A stretch of 57,830 nt of DNA from Actinophytocola sp. (GTDB taxonomy: Bacteria; Actinomycetota; Actinomycetes; Mycobacteriales; Pseudonocardiaceae), in assembly GCA_009377395.1 (NCBI GenBank), contig WHUB01000019.1, positions 754 through 58,583 of the forward strand, written 5' to 3'. The notes beneath the pieces were generated by a model. That model made no database searches. It was given only the letters and a program-made list of their open reading frames with translations, and had not been told where the DNA came from. Numbering within the stretch: the stretch's first letter is position 1; every line of letters starts with the position of its first letter. Shown in pieces: positions 1 to 8,486 of this stretch. Both the position numbers and the translations under genes were made by a program.

Positions 1-690
1 CGGGATGGCGTGCGGCTGGTGCCAACCGGCGGCAACCTCGGCTACGGCACCGCCGCCAACATCGGCGTCGCGGAGCTGGACGACAGCGTCGGCTGGGTGG
101 TCGTGTGCAACCCCGACCTCGAGTGGGAGCCGGGCGCGCTGGACACGCTGCTCGACGCCGCCACACGCTGGCCGGACGCGGGTGCGTTCGGGCCGCTCAT
201 CAACGAGCCGGACGGCAGCGTCTACCCCTCGGCGCGGCTGCTGCCGTCGATCGGCCGGGGCATCGGCCACGCGGTGTTCGGCAAGATCTGGCGCGGCAAC
301 CCCTGGACCAGGGCGTACCGGCAGGAGTCGGACACGCCGGCCGAGCGCACGGCGGAGTGGCTTTCCGGCTCCTGCTTGCTGCTGCGCCGGGAGGCGTTCG
401 ACGCCGTCGGCGGTTTCGACCGGCGCTACTTCATGTACTTCGAGGACGTCGACCTCGGTGACCGGCTCGGCAAGGCGGGCTGGCAGAACGTCTACGTGCC
501 CTCGGCCGCCGTGATGCACCTGCAAGGTCACTCGACCGGCAAGGAGTCCGCGCGCATGCTCGCGGCGCACCACGACAGCGCCTACCGCTACCTCGCCGAC
601 CGCTACACCAGCCCGCTGGCCAAGCCCATGCTCGCCGCTATCCGCGTCGGCCTCAAGGTGCGGCTCAAGCTGGCGACCCGCTCGAGCTAG
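1..690 (+). CDS. wbbL: Rhamnosyltransferase WbbL-like (GT2), 5' end outside window
   Basis: Glycosyltransferase family 2 protein. The family transfers L-rhamnose from dTDP-rhamnose to decaprenyl-PP-GlcNAc, making the linker between peptidoglycan and arabinogalactan at the inner face of the membrane. The frame is open from base 1, so the N-terminus is missing. Visible are an NLGYG motif, a VCNPDLE nucleotide-sugar stretch, and the acceptor-side block GSCLLLRREAF...GGFDRRYFMYFEDVDLG, all typical of the WbbL group. A nucleotide-sugar pyrophosphorylase and the fbi genes follow, the same neighbourhood as in mycobacteria. The stop TAG at 688-690 shares a CTAG palindrome with the stop of the convergent next gene. 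Confidence 0.88.
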   Translation, partial: RDGVRLVPTGGNLGYGTAANIGVAELDDSVGWVVVCNPDLEWEPGALDTLLDAATRWPDAGAFGPLINEPDGSVYPSARLLPSIGRGIGHAVFGKIWRGNPWTRAYRQESDTPAERTAEWLSGSCLLLRREAFDAVGGFDRRYFMYFEDVDLGDRLGKAGWQNVYVPSAAVMHLQGHSTGKESARMLAAHHDSAYRYLADRYTSPLAKPMLAAIRVGLKVRLKLATRSS

Positions 691-1043
691 CCGTCGAGGC
701 GGCGCGACAGGTTCGACTTGATGCGCCGCGTCGTCGTCGGGATGAGGCCGGTGATCTCCTCGGTCTCGGCGTCGGAGTCCTCGCGATCGATGCGGCCCCG
801 CCGCCGACCGGTGCCCCGCCCGCGCGGGCGCCGTTGCTCGTCGTTCTCACGGATCTGCTCGTCGGACAGCACGGTCGTCGCGTCGGGGTCGACGTCCTCG
901 TCGGCACCGGTGACCAACGTGCGCGGGATCTGCACGGTGCTGCTGGCGTCCATCGGCGAGACGGCGTTGTCGGGCGTCACGACGAACGCCCCGCGCGCCT
1001 GCGCCTGTGACAGCAGCGCGTCCGCTCTGTCGAGAGGATCCAT
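687..1043 (-). CDS. Conserved hypothetical, charged, 118 aa
   Basis: I do not recognise a domain. The protein starts MDPLDRADALLSQAQARGAF, which looks like a short helix. It continues through an acidic segment (about residues 45-65) to a strongly basic arginine/glycine stretch (about 72-88) and a basic C-terminus. There is no signal peptide or membrane segment. Composition suggests a mostly disordered cytoplasmic protein, perhaps a binding or scaffold factor. It lies between wbbL and the pyrophosphorylase gene, pointing against both. The position beside cell-wall linker genes may be meaningful but proves nothing. Confidence 0.7.
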   Translation of the reverse strand: MDPLDRADALLSQAQARGAFVVTPDNAVSPMDASSTVQIPRTLVTGADEDVDPDATTVLSDEQIRENDEQRRPRGRGTGRRRGRIDREDSDAETEEITGLIPTTTRRIKSNLSRRLDG

Positions 1044-1193
1044 CTCCCCGACCTCCCCGGTCTCACCGGGCCGCCTCGTGTGCTCCGCCCGTGCACCATC
1101 CAGGGTATGCCCTTCCGCGACGCGACGTCATGTAGTCGCGCGGCCTGTCGCCCATCCCGTCGCGGGAGCCGGTCAAATGAGAGTATTGGGACC

Positions 1194-2294
1194 ATGCCGG
1201 AGTTTCCCGCAGAGCCGAACATCGCCGCCGACGCCGATGCCGTCGTCCTCGTCGGCGGCAAGGGCACGCGGCTGCGGCCGCTGACGCTGAGCGCGCCCAA
1301 GCCGATGCTGCCGACGGCGGGAGTGCCGTTCCTGACCCACCTGCTCTCGCGCATCAGGGCGGCCGGGATGCGGCATGTCGTGCTCGGCACGTCCTATCGG
1401 GCCGAGGTGTTCGCCGAGTACTTCGGTGACGGCTCCCAGCTCGGCCTCGAGTTGGAGTACGTCGTCGAGACCGAGCCGCTCGACACGGCAGGCGCGATCC
1501 GCAACGTCGCCGACCGGCTGCGCGGTGAGCGCGCCGTCGTGTTCAACGGCGACATCCTCTCCGGCACCGACCCGGCCGCGCTGCTGCACGCCCACCGGGA
1601 CGCGGCCGCCGACGTCACGCTCCACCTGGTCAAGGTGGCCGACCCGAGCCGGTTCGGCTCGGTGCCGACCGATGCCGCCGGGCGGGTGACGGCGTTCCTG
1701 GAGAAGACGCCGAACCCGCCGACCGACCAGATCAACGCGGGCTGCTACGTGTTCAGCCGGGACGTCGTCGACGCCATTCCCGCGGGCAGGCCGGTGTCGG
1801 TCGAGCGGGAGACCTTCCCTGGCCTGCTCGAGTCCGGCGCCAGGCTGCACGGTTTCGTCGACTCGTCTTACTGGCTCGACGTCGGCACGCCCGCCGCGTA
1901 CCTGCAAGGCTCCGCCGACCTGGTGCGCGGGATCGCGCCGACGCCCGCGCTGCCCGGCGAGCCAGGAGAGCGGCTGGTGCTCGACGGCGCCTCGGTTTCC
2001 CCGGAGGCCATTGTGGACGGTGGTTCGTCGGTGGGAGTCTCGGCGGTGATCGAGGCGGGCGCGCGGGTGTCCGGCTCGGTGGTCTTCGACGGCGCGCGGG
2101 TCGAGCCAGGCGCGGTGGTCACCGACTCCGTGGTCGGCAGGAACGCCCGGGTGGGCGCGGGCTCCGTGCTGCGCGGCGTCGTGCTCGGCGACGACGTGGT
2201 CGTCGGCGCCGGTTGTGAGCTGCTCGACGGCGCCCGCGTCTGGCCCGGTGTCGGGATCCCCGACGGCGGCATCCGGTTCTCCACCGATGTCTAG
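1194..2294 (+). CDS. Nucleotidyltransferase, mannose-1-phosphate guanylyltransferase type
   Basis: Sugar-1-phosphate nucleotidyltransferase of 366 residues. It has the signature GGKGTRLRPLTLSAPKPM near residue 20 and an NGDIL metal-binding stretch, followed by a left-handed beta-helix C-terminal domain (about 260-360) of repeated V-G-A-rich hexapeptides. The family makes GDP-mannose (or a related NDP-sugar) for glycolipid and wall synthesis. In mycobacteria the homologue beside wbbL is annotated ManB or RmlA2. The ATG at 1194 is chosen because it gives a start MPEFPAEP just before the fold; the frame stays open upstream without homologous sequence. The stop at 2292-2294 overlaps the stop of the convergent GntR gene through CTAG. 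Confidence 0.85.
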   Translation: MPEFPAEPNIAADADAVVLVGGKGTRLRPLTLSAPKPMLPTAGVPFLTHLLSRIRAAGMRHVVLGTSYRAEVFAEYFGDGSQLGLELEYVVETEPLDTAGAIRNVADRLRGERAVVFNGDILSGTDPAALLHAHRDAAADVTLHLVKVADPSRFGSVPTDAAGRVTAFLEKTPNPPTDQINAGCYVFSRDVVDAIPAGRPVSVERETFPGLLESGARLHGFVDSSYWLDVGTPAAYLQGSADLVRGIAPTPALPGEPGERLVLDGASVSPEAIVDGGSSVGVSAVIEAGARVSGSVVFDGARVEPGAVVTDSVVGRNARVGAGSVLRGVVLGDDVVVGAGCELLDGARVWPGVGIPDGGIRFSTDV

Positions 2295-2662
2295 TTCTGT
2301 CTGTTCTCGGCGCTGAGGGCGGCGCGCACGATCGCGAGGGCCTCGTCGTCGCCGATGCCGAGCCCGACGACGGTGCGGGCGTAGCTCTTCGCCGCCGCGG
2401 CCGCCTTGCGCCGGGTCTTGTCGCCGCTCGCCGCGACGAACGTTCCCGCGCGGCCCTTGGTCTCGAGCAGGCCGGCCGCTTCGAGCTCCCGATACGCCCG
2501 CGCGACGGTGTTCGGCGCGATCCCCAGGTGACCCGCCAGCGCGCGCACCGTCGGCAGCTTGCTCCCCACGGGCAGCCCGCCCGCGCTGATCTGCTCGGCG
2601 AGCTGTGACCGCACCTGCTCGTACGGTGACAGCCGTGATCCCGTATCGATGCTGACGATCAT
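2291..2662 (-). CDS. GntR-family transcriptional regulator, YtrA type
   Basis: Short one-component regulator of 123 residues. An N-terminal winged helix-turn-helix (about residues 10-76) carries YEQVRSQLAEQISAG, LPTVRALAGHLGIAPNTVARAYRELEAAG and a wing ending GTFVA. It is followed by a short helical tail of about 45 residues instead of a large ligand domain, as in the YtrA subfamily, which usually controls nearby transporter or small-molecule genes. It is the last gene of a minus-strand run after fbiA, fbiB and NUDIX, 92 bp from the NUDIX stop. No Shine-Dalgarno precedes the ATG; CATACT lies six bases upstream, so a leaderless message is possible (inference). Confidence 0.88.
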   Translation of the reverse strand: MIVSIDTGSRLSPYEQVRSQLAEQISAGGLPVGSKLPTVRALAGHLGIAPNTVARAYRELEAAGLLETKGRAGTFVAASGDKTRRKAAAAAKSYARTVVGLGIGDDEALAIVRAALSAENRQN

Positions 2663-2754
2663 TGGTCGAGTATGCCGTGCTTGTTGCCGTTGGTATATGC
2701 AAGGCAGGGGGCCATTACCACGACTGGACTAATCTCGGCCGCCGTGTGGCCCCG

Positions 2755-3294
2755 CTAGACGTACTGGGAGTTGGACGCGGCGATCAGCGGCAGCAGGTCG
2801 TCACTGCCTTCGGGCAGTGCATCGATCGGCCACCAGCGCAGGTCGTCCGACTCGTCACTGCGCACCGGTTGCGCGCCCGCCGGGGCGCGCACGACGAACC
2901 GGACGTCCAGATGCCGGGTCGGGACGCCGAGCGAACAGGTCACCGGATGCACGTCGAGGTGCACCGGCTCCGGCTCGATCCGCAGACCGTCCATGCCGGA
3001 CTCCTCGGTGGCCTCCCGCAGGGCGGCGGCGCGCAGCGAGACGTCGCTGGGCTCGCAGTGACCGCCGAGCTGCAGCCAGCGGCCGACCCTGGGATGCAGC
3101 GTGAGCAGCACCTGCCGTTCGGTGCTGTCGAGCACGAGCGCGGACGCCGTCAGGTGCCCCGGTGCGCAGGCCCGCTCGCAGGCATCCGCCCTGGCATCCA
3201 GATAGGACAGATACGCCTGCCGCAGTGACTCCTGCTCCGGCGTTGGCGGCCGCCACGCGTGCAGCGTCGCGGTGGCGTCGGCGTGCAGCGTCAC
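2755..3294 (-). CDS. NUDIX hydrolase
   Basis: NUDIX-fold hydrolase of 179 residues. The NUDIX box is visible as [24 protein letters not shown] (G-x5-E-x7-REU-x-EE-x-G pattern, with S replacing the usual E spacing in places), preceded by VGRWLQLGG. The family hydrolyses nucleoside diphosphates linked to another group; the substrate cannot be read from the sequence. GTG at 3294 overlaps the fbiB stop as GTGA, so translation is probably coupled to fbiB. That coupling suggests housecleaning or salvage linked to F420 or flavin metabolism, but this is inference. Confidence 0.85.
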   Translation of the reverse strand: MTLHADATATLHAWRPPTPEQESLRQAYLSYLDARADACERACAPGHLTASALVLDSTERQVLLTLHPRVGRWLQLGGHCEPSDVSLRAAALREATEESGMDGLRIEPEPVHLDVHPVTCSLGVPTRHLDVRFVVRAPAGAQPVRSDESDDLRWWPIDALPEGSDDLLPLIAASNSQYV

Positions 3295-4631
3295 AGCTCC
3301 GTCAGTCCCTCCGCCGGGTCGCGGGGTGGCCGGGGCGCGTGCTCGCCGTCGGCCGGATGCCCGATGGCGATCGCGCCGAGCGGTTGCCAGTCGGGGGGCA
3401 GGTCGAGCGTCTGCCGCACCACCTCGGGCGCGAAGATCGTCGAGCCCACCCAGCAGGAGCCGAGTCCCGCCGCCGCCAGCGCCACCAGTAGTCCCTGCAC
3501 GGCGGCGCCGCCCGCGACGGTGAACATGGTGCGCTCGGCGTCGCGACGGCGCTCGTCCGGGTAGTCGTGCGCGCCCTCGGTGACCAGGAACGGCACCACC
3601 AGCTCGGGGGCGTCGAACAGCAGCTGCCCGCGTCGTACTCGGCGCTCGATCCGCTCGGCGGACAGGCCGTCCGCCGCGAGGTCGGCTCGCCACGCCTGCC
3701 GCATCGCCTCCAGCAGCTCCTTGCGCCGGGCCGCCTCCCGCAGCCACACGAACCGCACCGGCCTGGTGTGATGCGGCGCGGGCGCGGTCAGCGCGGCTCC
3801 CACCGCGCGGCGCAGCGCGTCGGCGTCCACCGGCTCGTCGCTGAACGCGCGCACCGACCGGCGCAGCAGCACGGCCTCCGACCGCCCCTGTGCGATCGCC
3901 TCGGCGGTGCCCAGCCGGAACAGGTCCTCGTCGCGGGGCCGGACGAGGTCGCGGGCGCGCGAGCCGTCGTCGCTGATCTCCAGCCCGCGCACCACGGCGA
4001 CCGGGACCCCCGACAGCTTGCCCTTGACCAGGTCCGCAGCCGCGGCGATCTCGTCGGCCACCGCCACCTCGGTCACGGCAAGCTCGTTGCCCTGGCCGTC
4101 GACCGATCCGGTATAGGACCGCAACACCCGCAGCCCGCTCGACCCGATCGCGGTATCGGTCTGTCCGATCCGCCATGCCCTGCCCATGGTGTCGCTGATG
4201 ACCACGGCCACCTCGACGCCGAGCCGCTCGCGCAGCCCGGTTCGCAGCGCCAGGGCCGAGGCATCGGGGTCGGCGGGCAGCAGCGCGATCTCGTCGCCGT
4301 TGACGTTGGAGGCGTCCACTCCGCTCGCCGCCTGCACGATGCCGAGCCGGTTCTCGGTGATCAGCGTCCGGCCGAATCTCGCGAGCACCCGTTCGGTTTC
4401 CTCGTCGATCCAGTAGCGACGGGCGGCGTCGCGGGCGGCCGGGTCGGCGGGAACCCGCATCAGCCTGCCCTCGATCTTGGAGACGATCTTGCTGGTCACC
4501 ACCAGCACGTCGCCGGAACGCAGCCACGGCGCCGCGGCCGCGATGGCGCCGGTGAGGTCGTCTCCCGGCCGGAACTCGGGCAGGCCGTCGACCGGCAGCA
4601 GCTCCACCCGGCTGCCGCCGTGCTCACGCAC
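3291..4631 (-). CDS. fbiB: F420-0:gamma-glutamyl ligase / dehydro-F420-0 reductase FbiB
   Basis: Bifunctional F420 maturation enzyme of 446 residues, the expected length for the actinobacterial fusion. The N-terminal half (to about residue 245) is the CofE-type ligase that adds glutamates to F420-0, with [17 protein letters not shown] and [14 protein letters not shown] conserved. The C-terminal half (about 250-446) is an FMN nitroreductase-fold domain, with [12 protein letters not shown] and the [12 protein letters not shown] stretch, which reduces dehydro-F420-0. GTG at 4631 is chosen because it overlaps the fbiA stop by eight bases and gives the usual start [12 protein letters not shown] shortly after. 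It forms a coupled operon with fbiA and NUDIX. Confidence 0.93.
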   Translation of the reverse strand: MREHGGSRVELLPVDGLPEFRPGDDLTGAIAAAAPWLRSGDVLVVTSKIVSKIEGRLMRVPADPAARDAARRYWIDEETERVLARFGRTLITENRLGIVQAASGVDASNVNGDEIALLPADPDASALALRTGLRERLGVEVAVVISDTMGRAWRIGQTDTAIGSSGLRVLRSYTGSVDGQGNELAVTEVAVADEIAAAADLVKGKLSGVPVAVVRGLEISDDGSRARDLVRPRDEDLFRLGTAEAIAQGRSEAVLLRRSVRAFSDEPVDADALRRAVGAALTAPAPHHTRPVRFVWLREAARRKELLEAMRQAWRADLAADGLSAERIERRVRRGQLLFDAPELVVPFLVTEGAHDYPDERRRDAERTMFTVAGGAAVQGLLVALAAAGLGSCWVGSTIFAPEVVRQTLDLPPDWQPLGAIAIGHPADGEHAPRPPRDPAEGLTEL

Positions 4632-5613
4632 CGTCCACTCCCGCCAGCTCGAACGCCGCCCGCGCCATCGCGGCCGTGGCGTCCACATCGGACATCAACA
4701 GCGGGACGTCGGCGACGTCGACACCCGGCACGTCGGCCGACTCGCCCGCCGCGATCAGCCACCCGTCGAGGATGCCGTCGTCCTTGCGCGCGCCGTAGTG
4801 CCTGCCGACCGCCTCGGCGGTGGTCTCGACGCCGATCGCGGACAGGCAGGCGTCGGCCATCCCGCGCAGCGGCCGGTCGCCGATGATCGGCGACACCCCG
4901 ATCACCTTGGCCTCGGCCGCGCGCAGCGCCGGCTTGATGCCGGGCACGGCCAGCACGGTGCCGACCGAGACCACCGGGTTCGACGGCGCCAGCAGCACCA
5001 CGTCCGCCTCGGCGAGCGCATCGGTCACGCCCGGCGCCGGGGTGGCCTCCTCCGCCCCGATCGGCACGATCGAATGCGCGGGCAGCCCCGCGCGGTAGCG
5101 CACCCACCACTCCTGGAAGTGCAGCGCCTTCTGCTGGCCCGGCTCGTCCGGGTCGTCGACGGCGACGTGCGTCTCGACCCGGTCGTCGCTCATCGGCAAC
5201 AGCGTGACGCCGGGCCGCCAGCGGTCGCACAGCGCCTCGGTGACCGCCGAGAGCGGGTACCCGGCGCGCAGCATGCGGGAGCGGATCAGGTGGGTGGCGA
5301 TGTCCTTGTCGCCGAGCCCGAACCAGGTCGGCTCCGCGCCGTAGGCCTTGAGCTCCTCGGAGACCGTCCACGTCTCGTCCGCATGGCCCCAGCCGCGTTC
5401 GGTGTCGATGCCGCCGCCGAGGGTGTACATGCAGGTGTCGAGGTCGGGACAGATCCGCAGCCCGTGCAGCCACACGTCGTCGGCGGTGTTGACCAGCGCG
5501 GTGACGCGGTGGTCGCTGTCCGCCGCCCCGACGGCGGGCATGCCGAGCGCCGCCTTCACACCGAGCAGGAATCGGGCGCCGCCGACCCCGCCCGCGAGCA
5601 CAACTACTTTCAC
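4624..5613 (-). CDS. fbiA: FbiA/CofD, phosphoenolpyruvyl/2-phospholactate transferase
   Basis: Transfers the phospho-lactyl or, in actinobacteria, phosphoenolpyruvyl moiety onto the deazaflavin Fo, giving (dehydro-)F420-0. The protein is 329 residues. The N-terminus [17 protein letters not shown] (GGVGGAR at residues 8-14) and the block [27 protein letters not shown] are diagnostic of CofD. The GTG at 5613 is chosen because the fold starts at once with KVVVLAGG. It heads the fbiA-fbiB-NUDIX run and is divergent from the ferredoxin gene, with about 150 bp between them for both promoters. Confidence 0.94.
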   Translation of the reverse strand: MKVVVLAGGVGGARFLLGVKAALGMPAVGAADSDHRVTALVNTADDVWLHGLRICPDLDTCMYTLGGGIDTERGWGHADETWTVSEELKAYGAEPTWFGLGDKDIATHLIRSRMLRAGYPLSAVTEALCDRWRPGVTLLPMSDDRVETHVAVDDPDEPGQQKALHFQEWWVRYRAGLPAHSIVPIGAEEATPAPGVTDALAEADVVLLAPSNPVVSVGTVLAVPGIKPALRAAEAKVIGVSPIIGDRPLRGMADACLSAIGVETTAEAVGRHYGARKDDGILDGWLIAAGESADVPGVDVADVPLLMSDVDATAAMARAAFELAGVDGA

Positions 5614-5674
5614 GAGTGACGATCCTCCCACGGGCCCGTGCACGAGCGGCACGGAACCGTCTCAGCCGATGGAA

Positions 5675-5688
5675 TAAGGGTGGCCTTA
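5675..5688. promoter_or_regulatory. Small inverted repeat TAAGG-N4-CCTTA upstream of ferredoxin
   Basis: A perfect 5-bp inverted repeat with a GTGG spacer lies in the fbiA-ferredoxin divergent spacer, about 75 bp before the ferredoxin start. It vaguely resembles half of an iron-box (DtxR/IdeR type) but lacks the full TTAGGTTAG arms. It could bind a regulator of either gene or be chance. Confidence 0.2.
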
Positions 5689-5762
5689 CGACCGCTGGTC
5701 GCGGCGTCCGGCGTACTGTGCGGGGTAGCCACACAGGTACAGGACATCCCAGGAGACCCGCA

Positions 5763-6122
5763 GTGACCTACGTGATCGCCGAGCCCTGCGTCGACCTTCT
5801 CGACAAGGCGTGCATCGACGAGTGCCCCGTTGACTGCATCTACGAGGGCGAGCGCATGCTCTACATCCACCCGGACGAGTGCGTGGACTGCGGCGCATGC
5901 GAGCCGGTCTGCCCGGTCGAAGCCATCTTCTACGAGGACGACACCCCGGACGAGTGGGCGAACGAGCCCACCAACTACACCAAGGCCAACGTCGACTTCT
6001 TCGAGATCGACGTCAACGGCGAGGGCCCGCTCGGCTCGCCCGGTGGCGCCGCCAAGGTCGGCAAGGTCGCCGCCGACCCGCAGTGGATCAAGGACCTGCC
6101 CCCGATGGGCGAAGAGCACTAG
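5763..6122 (+). CDS. fdxA: Seven-iron ferredoxin FdxA/FdxC
   Basis: Cytoplasmic electron carrier of 119 residues. Cysteines at 9, 17, 21, 25 and at 40, 43, 46, 50 fit one [3Fe-4S] and one [4Fe-4S] cluster; the second set is a clear CVDCGACEPVCP motif. Both sets are present, unlike some mycobacterial paralogues that lose cysteines. GTG at 5763 follows a GGAG ribosome site. It is followed by dapC in the same direction, the order seen in mycobacteria, but a repeat element now fills the gap. Its TAG stop straddles the repeat's left end. Confidence 0.95.
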   Translation: MTYVIAEPCVDLLDKACIDECPVDCIYEGERMLYIHPDECVDCGACEPVCPVEAIFYEDDTPDEWANEPTNYTKANVDFFEIDVNGEGPLGSPGGAAKVGKVAADPQWIKDLPPMGEEH

Positions 6123-6282
6123 GTCGTGTCCCGCGGATCCGTGGTCGTGGTCTCGGCGCCCAGGTCGTCCGTGGCCGCGTTGTCGTCGTCGGCCATAGCT
6201 CCGCTATGGCTCTCCTCCTCCGCCTTGGCACGAACGACCTGGGTCGTCGATCCCATCGACCGAGATCCACGGGACACGACCT
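6120..6282. repeat. Nested palindromic element, full-length copy 1
   Basis: This copy fills the spacer between the ferredoxin gene and dapC. The outer arms, AGGTCGTGTCCCGCGGATC at 6121-6139 and its near-perfect complement at 6264-6282, match in 18 of 19 positions. The middle arms are CCCAGGTCGT (6159-6168) and ACGACCTGGG (6234-6243). The apex hairpin GCCATAGC-TCC-GCTATGGC lies at 6192-6210. The left end supplies part of the fdxA stop, and the right end lies one base before the dapC ATG. On the minus strand a 53-codon frame (6277 down to 6119) is open. No transposase is visible. Confidence 0.85.
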
Positions 6283-6283
6283 G

Positions 6284-7381
6284 ATGGCTCGCGCGCGGAG
6301 CGCGCTGCCCGACTTTCCGTGGGACTCGCTGACGCCCTACGGCGCCAAGGCGCGCTCCCACGCCGGCGGCATCGTCGACCTGTCGGTCGGCACGCCGGTC
6401 GACCCGGTCGCGCCGGGGATCCAGCGCGCGCTGGCCTCGGTCGCCGAGGTCTCCGGCTACCCGGCGACGCACGGCACCCCCGAGCTGCGAGCCGCCGTCC
6501 TGGACGCGCTGGCGCGCAGGCACGGCGCGGCCGGGATCGAGCCGGACGCCGTGCTGCCCACGATCGGCTCCAAGGAGCTGGTCGCGCTCCTGCCGCAGCT
6601 GCTCGGCCTCGGCGCGGGCGACGTCGTCGTCATCCCGGAGCTGGCGTACCCGACCTACGAGGTGGGCGCGCTGTTCGCCGGGGCCGAGGTGCGCCGGGCC
6701 GACGGGCTCACCCAGCTCGGCCCGCAGCGGCCGGCGTTGCTCTGGCTGAACTCACCCTCCAACCCGACCGGCCGGGTGCTCGGCGTCGACCACCTGCGCA
6801 AGGTCGTCGACTGGGCGCGTGATCGGGGCACGATCGTCGCGTCCGACGAGTGCTACCTGGCGCTCGGCTGGGACAGCGAGCCGGTGTCGGTGCTGCACCC
6901 CGATGTCAACGGCGGCAGCCTCGACGGCCTGCTCGCGGTGCACTCGCTGTCGAAGTCGGCGAACCTGGCCGGATATCGCGCCGGGTTCGTCACCGGCGAC
7001 CCCGCGCTGGTCGCCGACCTGCTCGCGGTGCGCAAGCACGCCGGGCTGATCGTGCCCCGTCCGGTGCAGGCGGCCATGACGGCCGCGCTAGCCAGTGACG
7101 ACGCGCTCGCCGCCCAGCGGGACGCGTACGCGGGACGCCGCGACGCGCTGCGCAAGGTGCTGCAGACAGCCGGGTTCCGCATCGACCACTCCGAGGCCGG
7201 GCTCTACCTGTGGGTGACCCGCGACGAGGACGCCTGGCAGACCGTCGACTGGTTCGCCGAGCGGGGCATCCTGGTCGCGCCGGGCACGTTCTACGGTCCC
7301 TCCGGCGGCAAGCACGTGCGGGTGGGACTCACCGCGACCGACGAGCGGGTGCGGGCAGCCGTCGAGCGCCTCGAGGGTTAG
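6284..7381 (+). CDS. dapC: Succinyldiaminopimelate transaminase DapC
   Basis: PLP-dependent class I/II aminotransferase of 365 residues acting on N-succinyl-2-amino-6-ketopimelate in the succinylase branch of DAP/lysine synthesis. LNSPSNPTG, SDECYLALGW and the PLP lysine K224 in SLSKSANLAGYR are visible. The start ATG at 6284 gives the family's usual beginning, ending PDFPWDSL; the frame is open upstream only through the repeat. No Shine-Dalgarno precedes it because the repeat ends at 6282. The TAG stop (7379-7381) is formed at the left end of the next repeat copy. Confidence 0.9.
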   Translation: MARARSALPDFPWDSLTPYGAKARSHAGGIVDLSVGTPVDPVAPGIQRALASVAEVSGYPATHGTPELRAAVLDALARRHGAAGIEPDAVLPTIGSKELVALLPQLLGLGAGDVVVIPELAYPTYEVGALFAGAEVRRADGLTQLGPQRPALLWLNSPSNPTGRVLGVDHLRKVVDWARDRGTIVASDECYLALGWDSEPVSVLHPDVNGGSLDGLLAVHSLSKSANLAGYRAGFVTGDPALVADLLAVRKHAGLIVPRPVQAAMTAALASDDALAAQRDAYAGRRDALRKVLQTAGFRIDHSEAGLYLWVTRDEDAWQTVDWFAERGILVAPGTFYGPSGGKHVRVGLTATDERVRAAVERLEG

Positions 7382-7442
7382 GTCGTGTCTCGCGGATCCG
7401 TGGTCGCGGTCTCGGTGATCCAGATCCACGAGACATGACCTA
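7379..7442. repeat. Nested palindromic element, short copy 3
   Basis: This internally deleted copy fills the whole spacer between the convergent genes dapC and CHAD. Its arms, 7379-7398 and 7423-7442, match in 18 of 20 positions (AGGTCGTGTCTCGCGGATC type). Each outer TAG is the stop codon of the flanking gene: TAG at 7379-7381 for dapC, and 7442-7440 read on the minus strand for CHAD. The centre contains CGGTGATCCAGAT, the reverse complement of an inner segment of copy 2. It probably acts as a bidirectional terminator hairpin. Confidence 0.85.
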
Positions 7443-8432
7443 GCCAAGCCGCTCGCCGTGCTTCAGCACCTTCCGGCAGGCGCTGGGCAGGTCCGCCCGC
7501 GCTTGTGTCCTGCGGCGCAGCTCGCGTTCGGCCAGCCTCCCCGCCACGAACGCGGTCAGCGACTCCGGCTGCTCGGCGGCCAGCTCGCGCACCCGCCTTG
7601 CCGCGACGACGGCGTCCTGGTGCCCGCCCAGGATGTCCTGCAGTCGCTGCGTCGATTTGATCAGCTTCGCGAGCTGCTTGGCGTCGGACTTCTTCGCCGC
7701 GGGCAGCGTGGTCTCGGCCGCGTAGCGCAGCCGCTTGCCCTTGATCCGCAGCGCGTGCACCTGCTCGTCCGCCGGATCGTCGCCGAGCTCGCCGATCGCA
7801 CGGCTCAGCGCCCGGTAGGGCTTGCGCAGCGAGTCGACCAGCATCGTCCCGGTGACCGGGGCCGACGCCTCGCCCTCGTCGTTGCCGGTGGCCAGCGCGG
7901 CGAGCCCGGTCAGCAGGGCGCGGTAGCGGTTGCTGGAGAGCGCCCGGCCCAGCGCGATGCGGTGCGTGCCGCGCTCCCGGACCAGCGCCGACGTCAGCCG
8001 CTCCACCGCGGCCTGCTCGGCGTCGTCGAACCCGGCCGTCTCGTCGTGCAGCCGCGCCAGCAGCACGTCGAGGTCCCGAACCGGGCTGGTGACGTCGCCG
8101 AGCCAGCGCAGCTCGTCGCGCAGGTCGGTGGCGGTGTACCGGTTGACGGCGGCGTGCTCCGAGCCGGATGACGGTGCGTCGCCGGTCAGCGTCGGCACGG
8201 CCCGCAGCACGCTGCGCAGCCGCCGGATGGCGACCCGGAACTGGTGCAGTTCCTCGGGATCCTTGCCGTCGCGGACGCCGTCCTGGTGGCTGAGCAGCGC
8301 GCGGACCTGCCGGTCGATCCGCGCGCGGGCGTGCTCGGCCTGGTTCGCCGACGCCGGCTCGTCCTGCGGTTGCTCGGGCAGCCCGACCTCATCGGGGGCG
8401 GGTGCGGACCGTTGTCCTCGTGCCGGCGTCAT
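7440..8432 (-). CDS. CHAD domain protein
   Basis: Protein of 330 residues with a CHAD domain (conserved histidine alpha-helical domain, about residues 32-325). The diagnostic segment ELHQFRVAIRRLRSVLRAV has the conserved histidine and arginines, and HALRIKGKRLRYAAE is the second histidine helix. CHAD proteins bind inorganic polyphosphate. A disordered proline/glutamate N-terminus precedes it. Unlike many relatives, no CYTH catalytic domain is attached. It lies 54 bp downstream of dapD on the same strand and may be cotranscribed. The stop TAG lies in the repeat copy. Confidence 0.88.
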   Translation of the reverse strand: MTPARGQRSAPAPDEVGLPEQPQDEPASANQAEHARARIDRQVRALLSHQDGVRDGKDPEELHQFRVAIRRLRSVLRAVPTLTGDAPSSGSEHAAVNRYTATDLRDELRWLGDVTSPVRDLDVLLARLHDETAGFDDAEQAAVERLTSALVRERGTHRIALGRALSSNRYRALLTGLAALATGNDEGEASAPVTGTMLVDSLRKPYRALSRAIGELGDDPADEQVHALRIKGKRLRYAAETTLPAAKKSDAKQLAKLIKSTQRLQDILGGHQDAVVAARRVRELAAEQPESLTAFVAGRLAERELRRRTQARADLPSACRKVLKHGERLG

Positions 8433-8486
8433 CCCCGTGATCGTAAGTCACCATCGTCGCCATGTCCTGTTTGTAGGACCCCGGCG

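Noticed and set aside
5675..5688. Iron box (IdeR/DmdR1) upstream of ferredoxin
   Set aside because: Only five-base arms match and the TTAGGTTAG core is absent; kept as a low-confidence inverted repeat only.
6120..6283. dapC N-terminal extension or fdxA-dapC fusion through the repeat
   Set aside because: An open frame continues upstream of dapC but its sequence is the repeat and antisense of fdxA; homologues start at the proposed ATG.
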